64,000 nucleotides of DNA, from assembly GCF_026241335.1 (NCBI RefSeq), contig NZ_JAPHAV010000004.1:186001-250000 (forward strand), read 5' to 3'. Under the pieces are notes generated by a model, which was given only the letters and a program-made list of their open reading frames with translations, ran no database searches and was not told where the DNA came from. The position numbers and the translations under genes are program-made. The stretch comes from Ochrobactrum chromiisoli (GTDB lineage: Bacteria; Pseudomonadota; Alphaproteobacteria; Rhizobiales; Rhizobiaceae). Positions 37,529 to 47,198 of this stretch are shown here, piece by piece. The stretch's first letter is position 1; every line of letters begins with the position of its first letter.

Positions 37529-39796
37529 CTAATTGAGACTGCGGTTAAAAGCAGGGTCCCGATCTATCCGTTGCTGGTTGGGAAGGTTGGTAAACGTCTG
37601 CAACACAGATGCGATTAAAGCTTGCGCGTCATTTGCGAGCCGCAAATCAATGTCGGACGGCAGAAGACTGGAAAATACTATTGTCTGCTCGCGTGCACGC
37701 GATAAAGCCACATTCATTTTCATAAGCGCCTGATCATCATTCAGGCCTGCAACCTCAGTCGGCAGCCTTCCGCTATTCGTAAGAGCTGCACCCAGCGAAA
37801 CCAGCACCACATCGGCTTCTTTCCCCTGGACTTCTTCCGGTAAACCGAGAAACTCGATCTGAGGATCGCCCACCCAGTGCAAGGCATCCGAAATCGCTTT
37901 CACCTGCTTCTTGTTAAATGCGACAATCCCCACAGTTTCGCCCGCACTTCGTGCATAGCTGGCCGCTTTCGCGAGTGCATTAGCTTCCGCCCTTATTGAG
38001 CCCGCTTGCTTGCGGCCAAGCGGCACATAACGCAATTCGCTGCGCCGTTTTCCCCTGTTTTTAACAACAAGCGCATTATTGTATGAAAAGATATTGGACC
38101 AGGTCATAATATCGCAATTGTTAGCGCGGAAGTTCCGCCGTAGCCTCAGCGCCGCTAAGCCAGAGGTCGCCGCAACCGTAAAGACTGAATTCTCTCTCGC
38201 AATCTGAAACATATCACCGATAACGATGATCTGCTTTACACTTTTGAACTGATCCGCGTTGAACGGCACCAAAGTCGCCTCATCAATGATGAGTACATCC
38301 GTAACATCGTTCTGAGGGCGGATGAGCTTTGATCTTCTGAGTATCTCCGCGCCAAGCGAGGGATTACGGCACTGTTTGAATGCATCCCGCTCATCAAAGT
38401 CGCCAAAGATCAGATAGTCATCCTCGCGGGCCCAGAACATTGGCACTTCAATCTTATAGGTTTTGTCCATAAAATTCCGGCAGCGTGCTTCGATGACATC
38501 AAGCGCGCCTCCGCCAGCCAGGACCTTGACCGTCTTGCCATTATTAAGGCACCACGAAATAAAGCCCGGGATCATATGCGTCTTACCAGTACCGGCGGCC
38601 CCGGTTAGAATAAACGAGCCGCCGTCATCTAAAATCTGCAAAGCCTTTGCAAACTCATCTGCTTCACGTATCCACAATTCCGGATCGCACGAACGCGAGC
38701 TCCGCTGTTCTCCCTTGCTATTTCCGCTTTGTCCATGAAACTGCGAAAGCAAGGGCTCGACAGTTTCCCATTTTTTACTCTCGAGCTTAGGCCTGGTTCG
38801 GAATGATTGGCTCTCCTCACCATAATAAACCCGATCACGTATAGCGTATCTCGCATCAACACCCCTACCTCTTAGGGAGATCATTATGCCGTTATACCGG
38901 TCCCGCGGATCTATATATGACCGGGTAATTTCCTCGCGGTGTTTTGAAAAAATTCGGGCGTCAAATGCCAATTGAGAATAATCATCCGTCGGACGCGTCC
39001 CAGCAGCAAAGAAATGGTAACTGATCGCAGCTACAAGATAGCCTCGTTCAGCGATCTTTCCTACAAGCGCAAAACTCTCTTCAAAGCGAACACCATCGCC
39101 GACCAGAGAGGATGTAGACATCACCAGCTTCAATACCCAACCGGCACGTCTGCGAATACCGCTGCTCTCTGCTGCATGAGCGACAACGATTTCGTCAGCA
39201 TCAAGCGAAACGATATCAATGAGCTCAGACGGCTTTGAATGGTCAAGGCTGACGTTCTTCACAACAATGCTTTTTGTGCCCGCATCATCAATGTGTACCT
39301 CGTAAAATGCGTCTGCTTTGCTTTGTGTCTCAACAACTATTTTAGATGGATTGACTTCTAGCCAGGCCCGCCCGCTCGCAATCAAATGCGTACGCTTTTT
39401 TAGACCGTTAACAGCATCCTCATGCTCTGAACGCGTCTGTTCAATCCGGTCGAGCAATTTGCCTTTGCGTGCAGCAATCATGCCTCGATAACGCACCGGA
39501 GAAATCCGTGTGCCCCAGGGATAGATGTGATCATGTAGCCGTACGGAGAGCCTCGGTGTCACCTGATGCAATGTTTCCCAATCTGCGATCTGCTGCTCAG
39601 CAAAAGCGAGTGCGCCTTTTTGAGAGCCGTAGGCAAGTTGAGCCTCAATATGAGCAACAGCCGTTTGCAGGATCTTACCCACCAGCCGCCAATACATCGC
39701 ATCTATACGCTTTGCATTCTGCGTATGTGAGAGTGTCCGATAGGGTTTGATCGGCTTAGTAAATGCATCTGGCTCGCAATCAAAGATCGACATCAA
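37529..39796 (-). CDS. Superfamily 1 (Upf1/DNA2-like) DNA/RNA helicase
   Basis: 755 residues. The N-terminal 380 residues are unfamiliar. The helicase core starts with Walker A GAAGTGKT (residues 399-406), then Walker B VLIIDEATL (D505, E506), QIIVIGDMFQI, LRRNFRANNCDIMTWSN, GKEADVVLVSLGAAL and the C-terminal motif MNVALSRAREQTIVFSS. This order is that of SF1 helicases with AAA_11/AAA_12-type domains, which often occur in defence and mobile-element loci. The family-specific job cannot be told. It is flanked by long non-coding AT-rich stretches and is not obviously in an operon. ATG 39796 or 39793 could be the start. It may be a stand-alone island gene. Confidence 0.88.
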   Translation of the reverse strand: MMSIFDCEPDAFTKPIKPYRTLSHTQNAKRIDAMYWRLVGKILQTAVAHIEAQLAYGSQKGALAFAEQQIADWETLHQVTPRLSVRLHDHIYPWGTRISPVRYRGMIAARKGKLLDRIEQTRSEHEDAVNGLKKRTHLIASGRAWLEVNPSKIVVETQSKADAFYEVHIDDAGTKSIVVKNVSLDHSKPSELIDIVSLDADEIVVAHAAESSGIRRRAGWVLKLVMSTSSLVGDGVRFEESFALVGKIAERGYLVAAISYHFFAAGTRPTDDYSQLAFDARIFSKHREEITRSYIDPRDRYNGIMISLRGRGVDARYAIRDRVYYGEESQSFRTRPKLESKKWETVEPLLSQFHGQSGNSKGEQRSSRSCDPELWIREADEFAKALQILDDGGSFILTGAAGTGKTHMIPGFISWCLNNGKTVKVLAGGGALDVIEARCRNFMDKTYKIEVPMFWAREDDYLIFGDFDERDAFKQCRNPSLGAEILRRSKLIRPQNDVTDVLIIDEATLVPFNADQFKSVKQIIVIGDMFQIARENSVFTVAATSGLAALRLRRNFRANNCDIMTWSNIFSYNNALVVKNRGKRRSELRYVPLGRKQAGSIRAEANALAKAASYARSAGETVGIVAFNKKQVKAISDALHWVGDPQIEFLGLPEEVQGKEADVVLVSLGAALTNSGRLPTEVAGLNDDQALMKMNVALSRAREQTIVFSSLLPSDIDLRLANDAQALIASVLQTFTNLPNQQRIDRDPAFNRSLN

Positions 39797-40918
39797 TCAC
39801 CCATTGAGGCTTAGACGAAACAATCGCCACACGATTTCACAGGGCCTGAAGTTTACCTTAATCAATGATTTTGTATAGAATGAACTTCGCGTTGGCCTCA
39901 CACGCAAATCCGTCCACCCGTGAAGCACGACAAGTATTCATGAGGCATCGACAACGGGCACATTATGATAGATTGATATGAAACAATTTGTATTAAAATA
40001 GTGATTAATCATGTTTCTACAATGATAATCATCTCGCTGTTAAAGCCGACATTTTTGACAACCCCGAGAAATGAAACTATACAAAATAATGAAATCCGTC
40101 TACAAATTCAACATTGAAAGTACATATTGATATATATGGCACATATATTTTTGACACTATCAGTGAATGAAATTTATAAATAACAATACTATAATCATAA
40201 AGTCATTTAAGTTTTAAACTCGCCAATCCGACTGCATTATTTATAAATGTTGGTTTTACTATGATAAATTCTTCAACCCCCTGCCCCGAAGCGACCTTCC
40301 ACTCCGTTCATAGCTCGCGAGTTTATGGGCCAGTTAACCAATCGACCTCGCGACCATCATCTGCGAAACATTTTTAAGGCGAAATTCGCCACGATTCCGG
40401 GCTTTTTCGCATTTCAGAGGGCTCAATACCTCAAAAGTGGCGCTACCCGCCACTTTTGCTATTTTCGCGTGCATTTATCTCTCTTGGGTTGCAGTCTGAG
40501 GCCGACCGAACCAGAGAAATACCGCGCTGCCCAAGGGCAGCACACTGACGTGTGGCGGTATAAAAAACGAATGCACGAAGAGAAGATTTACTTAACTATA
40601 CTTGACCGCCCAAAAAGCATCAGATGAAATTTAATATCTAGATATCGGGAGCATGTGCCCACAACAGCCGGTGAAATTTCATCGTAGCAAATAGCATACA
40701 ACACTTTCACGCCCGCCTCAGTCCGTGATGGATTGCAGTGCGGGCAGATGAGATCGTGCATAAGCGTTTACCTTAACCTTGGTACAAACTGCTTGGTAGA
40801 TACGCACCAGCCTTCATTGATTGTCCGTCATCTGAACGATCGCGATCTTCTGGGTCAATATGAATTCTGATTTAAACGCAGCGTGACGAAATTGTTGCGA
40901 CGTGTATGTCATAGAAAC
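39797..40918. other. AT-rich non-coding region with a hairpin
   Basis: About 1.1 kb, very AT-rich from 39950 to 40260. A 100-codon frame at 40325-40627 spans a perfect hairpin and lacks family resemblance, so it is not called. The region may hold promoters, a replication or transfer site, or RNA; nothing more is visible. Confidence 0.4.
40432..40458. terminator. Perfect 11-bp stem hairpin
   Basis: CAAAAGTGGCG (40432-40442), loop CTACC, CGCCACTTTTG (40448-40458). With A-rich 5' and T-rich 3' arms it can serve as a bidirectional terminator. Confidence 0.55.
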
Positions 40919-41722
40919 TCAGTGTACCGCAGCCGCGGCAATCCCACTTGGAAGTGCAATCCTGAAGAAAGCGTCAAACAACGCCGTTCTACGCAATTGC
41001 CGATCCCTCATTGAAATACCGAGCATTTTTGTCGGCGATTGTTCCAGCACGCCGAGCCACGTTAACGGCTGCACAAAATTACGCGCAAGATAGAACCCGG
41101 CCTCGTGTCGAGGTCCGAGTGGGCCTCTGGCTGGATAAAGATCAACCGGAAGCGCCAACTCAGTAAAATCGCTCAGTGTCATCCAGTCACCTAGCCGATT
41201 TGCGATAATCCCAAGCATATGCCTCAAGTCCCAGAACAATGCAGCTGCCTCTGACGATAGATTATCCTGAAGTGGTGCAGCCAGTATCCATTCGGCCAGG
41301 ACGGCCTGCAACTCACCATGATGACCGAGCATCGATCTTCCACGCTTTGTAAGCACCGCCCTGCCCTTATAGTGGCGGATAATACGAAGATCTTGCAATG
41401 CCCAGTGCAAAGTGGAAAGCGGCGGGAAATCTGGCTCGTTGAGAACCTTGTTCACCGAATAAAGCTGCTCGGCTTCATATCCCGGCCACTGGAATTCATT
41501 CGCTGCCCATTCAACGCATTTTCGATGAAAGGCACCCAGCGACTGCGTTAATGAAATACCGCTATTCTCCTCACAATAGAACAGAAGCTTCATTCCATTA
41601 ATAGCAAGAGGACTTGCTGCCAACATCTGCTGGTTGAGCAAAGGAGACAAATACACAAAAGGTGAGAAGCTAGATTGCCGGAACATGAAAACGACCATAG
41701 CTGAACTATTTAGCAAAGTCAT
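40919..41722 (-). CDS. Hypothetical protein with a winged-helix-like segment
   Basis: 267 residues, no family recognised. The middle section LSTLHWALQDLRIIRHYKGRAVLTKRGRSMLGH (about 115-150) has the look of a winged-helix 'helix-strand-KG-strand-T' unit. The remainder is rich in Leu/Trp helices. No signal peptide; the N-terminal hydrophobic residues may lie upstream of the true start (ATG 41626, ATG 41593 are options). It is divergent from the helicase-nuclease gene at 41890, which makes a regulatory role imaginable but unproven. It sits at the left edge of the more GC-rich segment. Confidence 0.6.
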   Translation of the reverse strand: MTLLNSSAMVVFMFRQSSFSPFVYLSPLLNQQMLAASPLAINGMKLLFYCEENSGISLTQSLGAFHRKCVEWAANEFQWPGYEAEQLYSVNKVLNEPDFPPLSTLHWALQDLRIIRHYKGRAVLTKRGRSMLGHHGELQAVLAEWILAAPLQDNLSSEAAALFWDLRHMLGIIANRLGDWMTLSDFTELALPVDLYPARGPLGPRHEAGFYLARNFVQPLTWLGVLEQSPTKMLGISMRDRQLRRTALFDAFFRIALPSGIAAAAVH

Positions 41723-41889
41723 ACTGCCAGATTAATGACCAGAATGGGGCCGGAAGCCGACTGACCGCTGCACGGACATGCCGCGAGAAAGCAGATATCC
41801 TAGACCACCTCCGGACGAGGAAATATTCGACAATGCTGCAGAGGGTGTTTAATCTGCTTCCAGCAAAGCAACTATTCTAAATCTCGGCA

Positions 41890-44403
41890 ATGGAATGCAG
41901 TCGAGAATGCTTCGAGGAAGGGCGGATCTTGATTAATTTCGAAGACCTGTTGGGAGACGACGAAGTAGCCGTGACCGACCCGCGTGATATTTTTCTCACG
42001 CTGGATCGGGCGAAGCGGTTCTCCTTCCCTCGAGATATCCAGACAGAGGTAATGAAAGCTTGGTTCCAAGACCCTAACAATCATGACATCGTTATCAAGC
42101 TGAACGTCGGCAGCGGCAAGACCGTTGTCGGCCTACTGCTCCTCCAGAGCTCCTTGAACGACGGCAAGGGGCCCGCCCTTTACATCTGCCCCGACAACCA
42201 GTTGGTGTCTCAGGTCATTGAGGAAGCCAGCGCTCTTGGACTCGAGATCGTTGAGGACCCACGCGACCCCGCCTATGCTGCGGGCCAGAGAATCTGCGTT
42301 ACAACCATCCACAAGCTATTTAACGGCAAATCCGTATTCGGGCTGGAGCAGGTCAAAATATCAATCGGCAGCGTCGTGGTGGACGACGCGCACGCCTGTG
42401 TGGCGACCATCGGCGAGCAATTCCGCATCACCCTGCCGAATACTCACCCAGCCTACGGCAAGATCCTCCATGTTGTCGCCAATCAGTTGAAACGCCAGAG
42501 CCCGTCCCGATTCCTTGAGCTCGAGGATAGCGATCCGAGGGTAACTATGGAGGTCCCATTTTGGGCATGGAAGGACAATCAAGACGAGATATTGAAGGCT
42601 CTGCATGTCCATAGGGAATCCGAACAACTGCTCTTCAGCTACCCCTTGCTGAGGGAAGTGTTGCCATACTGCCGTTGCGTTATAGGCGGTCAAATCCTCG
42701 AGATCGAACCCATCTGCCCACCCACTGACCTCATCAGGTCGTTCTTCAAAGCCAAGAGGCGGATTTATCTCACGGCTACTCTTGCCGATGACAGCGTCCT
42801 CGTCTCCCATTTTGGTGCAAACCCCAAGGCGCTCAAGGATCCTATCGTACCTGTGTCCTCACAATTCATGGGCGAGCGAATGATCTTGATGCCGCAGGAG
42901 CTGAATCCGGAGATAGACATTGCTGAAGTTAGAGCTTTGCTTGTCGATCTGGCCAAGGATCAAAATGTCGTCGTCATCGTTCCATCCAAGCCCGCAGCGG
43001 ATGCTTGGAAGGATGTCGCGGATCAAATCCTGATTGGCGACAAGGTAGCTCCGGGCGTCGAAAAGCTCCGGAACGGGCATGTAGGTTTGACAGTTCTGGT
43101 GAACCGCTACGATGGTATCGACCTTCCCGACGATGCATGTCGGGTACTGGCGCTCTTCGATCTACCGGAGGTCTCCTCACTCCGCGAGGCAGCCGACATG
43201 GCAGTCATATCGGACTCGAAGGCCGGCCTTCGCCGTCAGATGCAGCGCATTGAGCAAGGCATGGGAAGAGGAGTACGGTCCAATGACGACCACTGCGTCG
43301 TCTTATTGTGTGGCGCCAAGTTGACCAGTCGCATCAAGTCGGTCGAGGGTCGACAGATGCTGGCCGGTGCCACACAGGCACAGTTGGAGCTGTCCACCAA
43401 CCTCGCCAAGCAACTCGACGGTACCGACATAGATGGCATACGGAAGGTCATACACCAATGCCTCGGCCGCGACGCTGGCTGGGTGAAGGTGAGCAAGAAG
43501 GCGCTCCTTCGAGCCAAGCCGGGGAAAGGTCTCGCTCTCGATCCTACGGCCGTCGCCTTGCGTACGGCGTTTGATCTGGCTCGATCAGGTGACCATCCCG
43601 GTGCACTTGAGGAGCTCAGATCAGCCGGAAATCGGCTCGACGATGCGGACGAGAAGGCACTGACGTTGGTCAGGCAGGCGGAGGTTGCTCATCATATCGA
43701 CCCAGCGAACGCACAGAAGATCCTGTTGTCAGCGCACCGGCTCAACAACTACGTTCTGCGTCCAATCGACGGGATCGCGTACCAGAAACTTGCCCCAGTC
43801 GCCGGTAAGCAAGCCGCGAAGGTCCAAGAAATCCATAGATCGACCTTTCTCGAAGCGGTCGACAGGATGCTACGGTTCCAGAGCCTAATCGATGACCTGC
43901 GGTTCGAGCCCAATACCTCCAACGAGTTCGAGGCTGCGATCCACGAGACGGGCAGGCTGCTCGGCCTTGGCTCGCAGAGGCCGGAGAAGACATCAGAGAA
44001 GGGCCCCGACAATCTTTGGGCGTTCTCCGATGGTAGCTTCCTCATTATAGAATGCAAGAACGGCGCCACCACAGAGCAGGGCATCTCGAAGCACGACCTG
44101 GGGCAATTAGGCCAGGGCATCGATTGGTTCGAGGAGAAATACACCCAGGTGGCGGAGAAGACGGCGTTGATCGTGCACCCCATGAAAACAACCGGGGCTG
44201 GTGCGGCGATGATCGAAGGCGCTCGTGTGATGACAGAAGATCAGCTCAACAAACTGCGAAATGCATTGCTAGACTTCGCCAAGGCATTAGGGGACGCGAA
44301 TGTCCTGAACGACGTTGAGCGGATCGGTGCTCTCTTAAAGACCCATGCCTTCACTCCTAAGATGTTCATCAATCGGTATTCGGTGCCCCTGAAGAAAACC
44401 TGA
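41890..44403 (+). CDS. SF2 DEAD/DEAH-type helicase fused to PD-(D/E)XK nuclease domain
   Basis: 837 residues. Helicase motifs: Walker A NVGSGKTVV (G74-T78), motif II VVDDAHA (D165-H168), YLTATLADD (motif III-like) near 300, and a C-terminal helicase motif VI QGMGRGVRS (456-464) of the XPD/DinG style. Residues 540-690 are helical. The C-terminal domain has GPDNLW, then FLIIECKNG, giving D707, E721 and K723, a PD-(D/E)XK nuclease signature. Such helicase-nuclease fusions are typical of anti-phage or restriction-like systems, but I cannot match this one to a named system. ATG 41890 opens the frame; TTG at 41929 after GGAAGGGCGG is an alternative start (INFEDLLGDD). GC content is visibly higher than in the neighbouring 36-41 kb. 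Confidence 0.85.
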   Translation: MECSRECFEEGRILINFEDLLGDDEVAVTDPRDIFLTLDRAKRFSFPRDIQTEVMKAWFQDPNNHDIVIKLNVGSGKTVVGLLLLQSSLNDGKGPALYICPDNQLVSQVIEEASALGLEIVEDPRDPAYAAGQRICVTTIHKLFNGKSVFGLEQVKISIGSVVVDDAHACVATIGEQFRITLPNTHPAYGKILHVVANQLKRQSPSRFLELEDSDPRVTMEVPFWAWKDNQDEILKALHVHRESEQLLFSYPLLREVLPYCRCVIGGQILEIEPICPPTDLIRSFFKAKRRIYLTATLADDSVLVSHFGANPKALKDPIVPVSSQFMGERMILMPQELNPEIDIAEVRALLVDLAKDQNVVVIVPSKPAADAWKDVADQILIGDKVAPGVEKLRNGHVGLTVLVNRYDGIDLPDDACRVLALFDLPEVSSLREAADMAVISDSKAGLRRQMQRIEQGMGRGVRSNDDHCVVLLCGAKLTSRIKSVEGRQMLAGATQAQLELSTNLAKQLDGTDIDGIRKVIHQCLGRDAGWVKVSKKALLRAKPGKGLALDPTAVALRTAFDLARSGDHPGALEELRSAGNRLDDADEKALTLVRQAEVAHHIDPANAQKILLSAHRLNNYVLRPIDGIAYQKLAPVAGKQAAKVQEIHRSTFLEAVDRMLRFQSLIDDLRFEPNTSNEFEAAIHETGRLLGLGSQRPEKTSEKGPDNLWAFSDGSFLIIECKNGATTEQGISKHDLGQLGQGIDWFEEKYTQVAEKTALIVHPMKTTGAGAAMIEGARVMTEDQLNKLRNALLDFAKALGDANVLNDVERIGALLKTHAFTPKMFINRYSVPLKKT

Positions 44404-44883
44404 TCGCCGCATGCTAAAGCGCCGCAATGTTGGAGGTGACGCTTATGCATTTTGCCGGGGGCATAGTCAGGGTCCAGATGCCACAGTTGCCTGCCTCCAT
44501 ACTTGTGCTGCAGGCAGGACGTCTTCGGTAATGCAACCGAAAGCGAATAGACAGGGCGTCATCCACCCTTCTCGGTTTCAGCAACAGCCAAAGTAGAAAG
44601 GCTGCTATCGGTTTTCGCCAGATCTGCATGGATAACAGCAATAAAGCGCGTTGCCGATCGGTCGGTTGCGACTTCATGTCAGACATTCGGCGCGCTGCCA
44701 TACCCACCCAAAACCTGCCATCCTTTCCGTTCTACCTAGGGCACGGGCGGGGCCTAAACGCGGCTGGCCGCTTCAATTTGCTAACGTACGAAAAACAACG
44801 ATCCCCGAGCGGATTACTAACTCAATCCCACGTCGGTCTCCGAGTGTTATGGCTACCGTTTAGGATACTTCTCTCTGAGCGTG
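44404..44883. other. Intergenic region between two convergent genes
   Basis: About 480 bases between the helicase-nuclease stop and the DUF6602 gene stop. Open frames here (for example 44414-44707 and 44628-44987) have no ribosome sites and no recognisable product. Confidence 0.4.
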
Positions 44884-45787
44884 TCAAGGTTGAAACGCCA
44901 CAGACCTTTTTTCCTCCATCGCGCGCATTAGTTCTTCCACAGGCGTTTGAGTTTCGAACAGTGTCATTTCCTTCAAAGACGAGTTGACCATGTTTTGCAG
45001 ATATAAGCCGATCGGTTGTTGATCCTCAAAGAAACTAGTTCTGAACAGAGACAACCAAGCCATGAGCAAGGCAAGAGGAGTATCGGTGCTGTAGGGCATA
45101 ATGAAGCCACTTACGTCCAGAGCACCAACCTTATGAAGGAAGGGTAGACCTATTGCTTGTGTGAACGGTGCTTCCTGGTGAGGCGACAAGATCAAGGCGA
45201 CGTTCTGGTCCAGAAGCAATATGCCGTCGAGAGGGAGGACCCTCTCACTGTCGATATACTCCATCAACTCCAATAGGATCGATTGCCAGGGCGACTTCGT
45301 CTCGGTTGCTATGATGAAGTACGGGCGATAGAAAACATAGTAGGAAGCCCAGACGTCGGGGCTAGTGACCTGTACTAGCCGAGACATGTTCTTTGCACGT
45401 AATGCACGAAACTTCCGAGCTTTCCTCAATTCGTCCGGCATGACGGAGCGCGACAAACTGGTTTTCACTTCGCCGGCGGCTAGTACCCCTTCGATGGAAA
45501 AAAAGTGTCGGAATATCTCGTGCCGTCGGGAACGGTTGCGACTGATTCGAAAACACCAAATCCATCTGGCCCGATCGGGCCCCAGCGCTGTCGTTGTCGC
45601 TTTCCGAAGCGATCACTTCGCCCGTACCCACGTTTACGGATCGGGGTAGGTGCTTTTCGAAGAAGTCGCGGGAGGCGATCTCGAGTGCATTACCCCGTAA
45701 ACCCAGATGTTCAAAACGAGTGCGCGCTACTTCTAGCTCCAGTTCGAGTATCTTTTGCTGATGCGTAAAAAGATCCTTGAAGTCCAT
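44884..45787 (-). pseudogene. DUF6602-like protein split by a frameshift in a T7 tract
   Basis: ATG 45787 (MDFKDLFTHQQKILELE). The first frame has FEHLGLRGNALEIASRDFFEKHLPRSVNVGTGEVI and SGQMDLVFSNQ. After DIPTLFF the frame is lost in a run of seven T (A7 at 45498-45504 on the plus strand). The second frame continues IEGVLAAGEVKTSLSRSVMPDELRKARKFRAL and runs to 44884, about 300 residues in all. The D...(E)VK pattern (GQMDLV, GEVKT) recalls PD-(D/E)XK enzymes. DUF6602 has no settled function to my knowledge. It converges on the helicase-nuclease gene and is divergent from SIR2. The homopolymer site could be a mutation, a sequencing error, or a phase-variable or slippage site. Confidence 0.7.
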
Positions 45788-46160
45788 TTTCTCTGCCCCT
45801 GTTCTGTTCACCGATTAGCAAATGTCCACTGCATTAGAAACTCGTTGGCTTCGGACAACTTGCTCACTATGATCTTTCCAACCTCAGAAGCTTGCCTCGA
45901 ATGTCTGCATCGGGCAACCGCCGGCCCTCAGCCACAAGTGCCTGTTACGAGTATTGCACAGCGGTTCTTTTGCCAAAGCAAGAAGATCATTCAGCGTGAG
46001 GTCAAACAAATGGAGTTGGGCAGCCAATTCCATTTCCGGAATAATGCACGGCGTAGAACAATTCAGCACATTGAAATATTGTGGAAGGCACACTTGCTTC
46101 CCTTCAATGACGCAATGTACTTTGCAATCGGGGATGGCGCTGTGACGTCAGTGGGGATTC
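45788..46160. other. Divergent upstream region of DUF6602 and SIR2 genes
   Basis: About 370 bases that should contain the promoters for both directions. A long plus-strand frame (45755-46411) overlaps the SIR2 gene in another frame and is not credible. Confidence 0.4.
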
Positions 46161-47198
46161 GTGGAACTAAGTGCGTTAAAGAAGCAGCTTCAGGAACACC
46201 TTGGCGATGGCCTGGTTCTGATAGTCGGCTCAGGGCTGTCCTGTGCCGAGGGCGTTCCTGGCATGAGCGCGCTCGGGCATCATCTGGTGACACACATACC
46301 AGCCAGCCTGTCCTTGGAAGACACGAAACTCTGGGAAGAGATCCATCCTCTCATCGAAACCAATGGTCTGGAAGCGGCGCTGCTGAAACACGCGCCTACT
46401 CCGTCCCTTGAGGCTGCCATCGTACAGAGCACCGGAGACTTCATCGCTGCCTCCGAGGCAAACATCATCGCGGAAGTATTCAACAATACGCGGACACTTC
46501 GGCTCACCAAGCTTATCCCGCACTTGTTGAAACCAGGTACCGGCATTCCAATCGTAACGACGAACTATGATCGTCTTGCCGAGCTAGCATGCGAGGAAGC
46601 CGGACTGGGCGTGGATACTATGTTTTCCGGCCATTTCGCTGCTCGACTCGATCCGGAGGATAGCTACTGGAGCTTCTGCCGCCACGTGAAGCTCGTCGGC
46701 AAGAACGTGCGATACAAGTTTGCGTCAAAGGCCAATGTTTTCAAGCCTCACGGCAGCCTGGACTGGTACCATCGGGAGGGTAATCCGGTCCGCTATGCAG
46801 GCACACTGCCGTTGCCGCGCTTAATCATCACGCCCGGACTGAACAAGTTCCGCAGCGGCTACGAGAGTCCATTCGACAAGCACAGAGAAAAAGGGAACGA
46901 CGCCATCGACAAGGCCCGCCGTTTTCTCATTATAGGCTATGGGTTTAATGATGATCATTTGGAAACCCATCTCACGCCACGCATCAAATCGGGCGTGAAG
47001 ACCGTAATTTTGACCTATGCGCTTTCCCCCAAGGCGCGAGAGATAGCGATCGAAAACAAAAACGTAGTTGCGGCGGAGTTTCACGAAAACGGTGGAAATG
47101 CCGGTGCCCGCATTATCGTCGATGGAGCGGAAGTTTTCTATCCCGGTATCGACTACTGGGACCTCGATGGTTTTGTGAAGGGAGTTCTAGCGGCATGA
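46161..47198 (+). CDS. SIR2-family NAD-binding effector of a Sir2-HerA defence pair
   Basis: 345 residues. SIR2 features: glycine-rich VLIVGSGLSCAEG near residue 20, TTNYDRLAE with catalytic-type N135, and KPHGSLDWYH with H197. After 290 comes RFLIIGYGFNDDHLE. In defence proteins this fold degrades NAD+ when infection is sensed, starving the cell; paired with HerA it forms the system described as Sir2-HerA or Nezha. GTG at 46161 is the start, preceded by GTGGGG. The gene ends in ATGA, overlapping the HerA start by four bases, so the two are translationally coupled. Pairing plus domains make the call strong; activity is inferred from the family. Confidence 0.92.
   Translation: MELSALKKQLQEHLGDGLVLIVGSGLSCAEGVPGMSALGHHLVTHIPASLSLEDTKLWEEIHPLIETNGLEAALLKHAPTPSLEAAIVQSTGDFIAASEANIIAEVFNNTRTLRLTKLIPHLLKPGTGIPIVTTNYDRLAELACEEAGLGVDTMFSGHFAARLDPEDSYWSFCRHVKLVGKNVRYKFASKANVFKPHGSLDWYHREGNPVRYAGTLPLPRLIITPGLNKFRSGYESPFDKHREKGNDAIDKARRFLIIGYGFNDDHLETHLTPRIKSGVKTVILTYALSPKAREIAIENKNVVAAEFHENGGNAGARIIVDGAEVFYPGIDYWDLDGFVKGVLAA

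Noticed and set aside
40325-40627. 100-codon plus-strand frame in the AT-rich gap
   Set aside because: Contains a perfect hairpin and has no ribosome site or recognisable protein pattern.
45755-46411. 218-codon plus-strand frame before and over the SIR2 start
   Set aside because: Overlaps the well-supported SIR2 gene in another frame and has no family resemblance or ribosome site.
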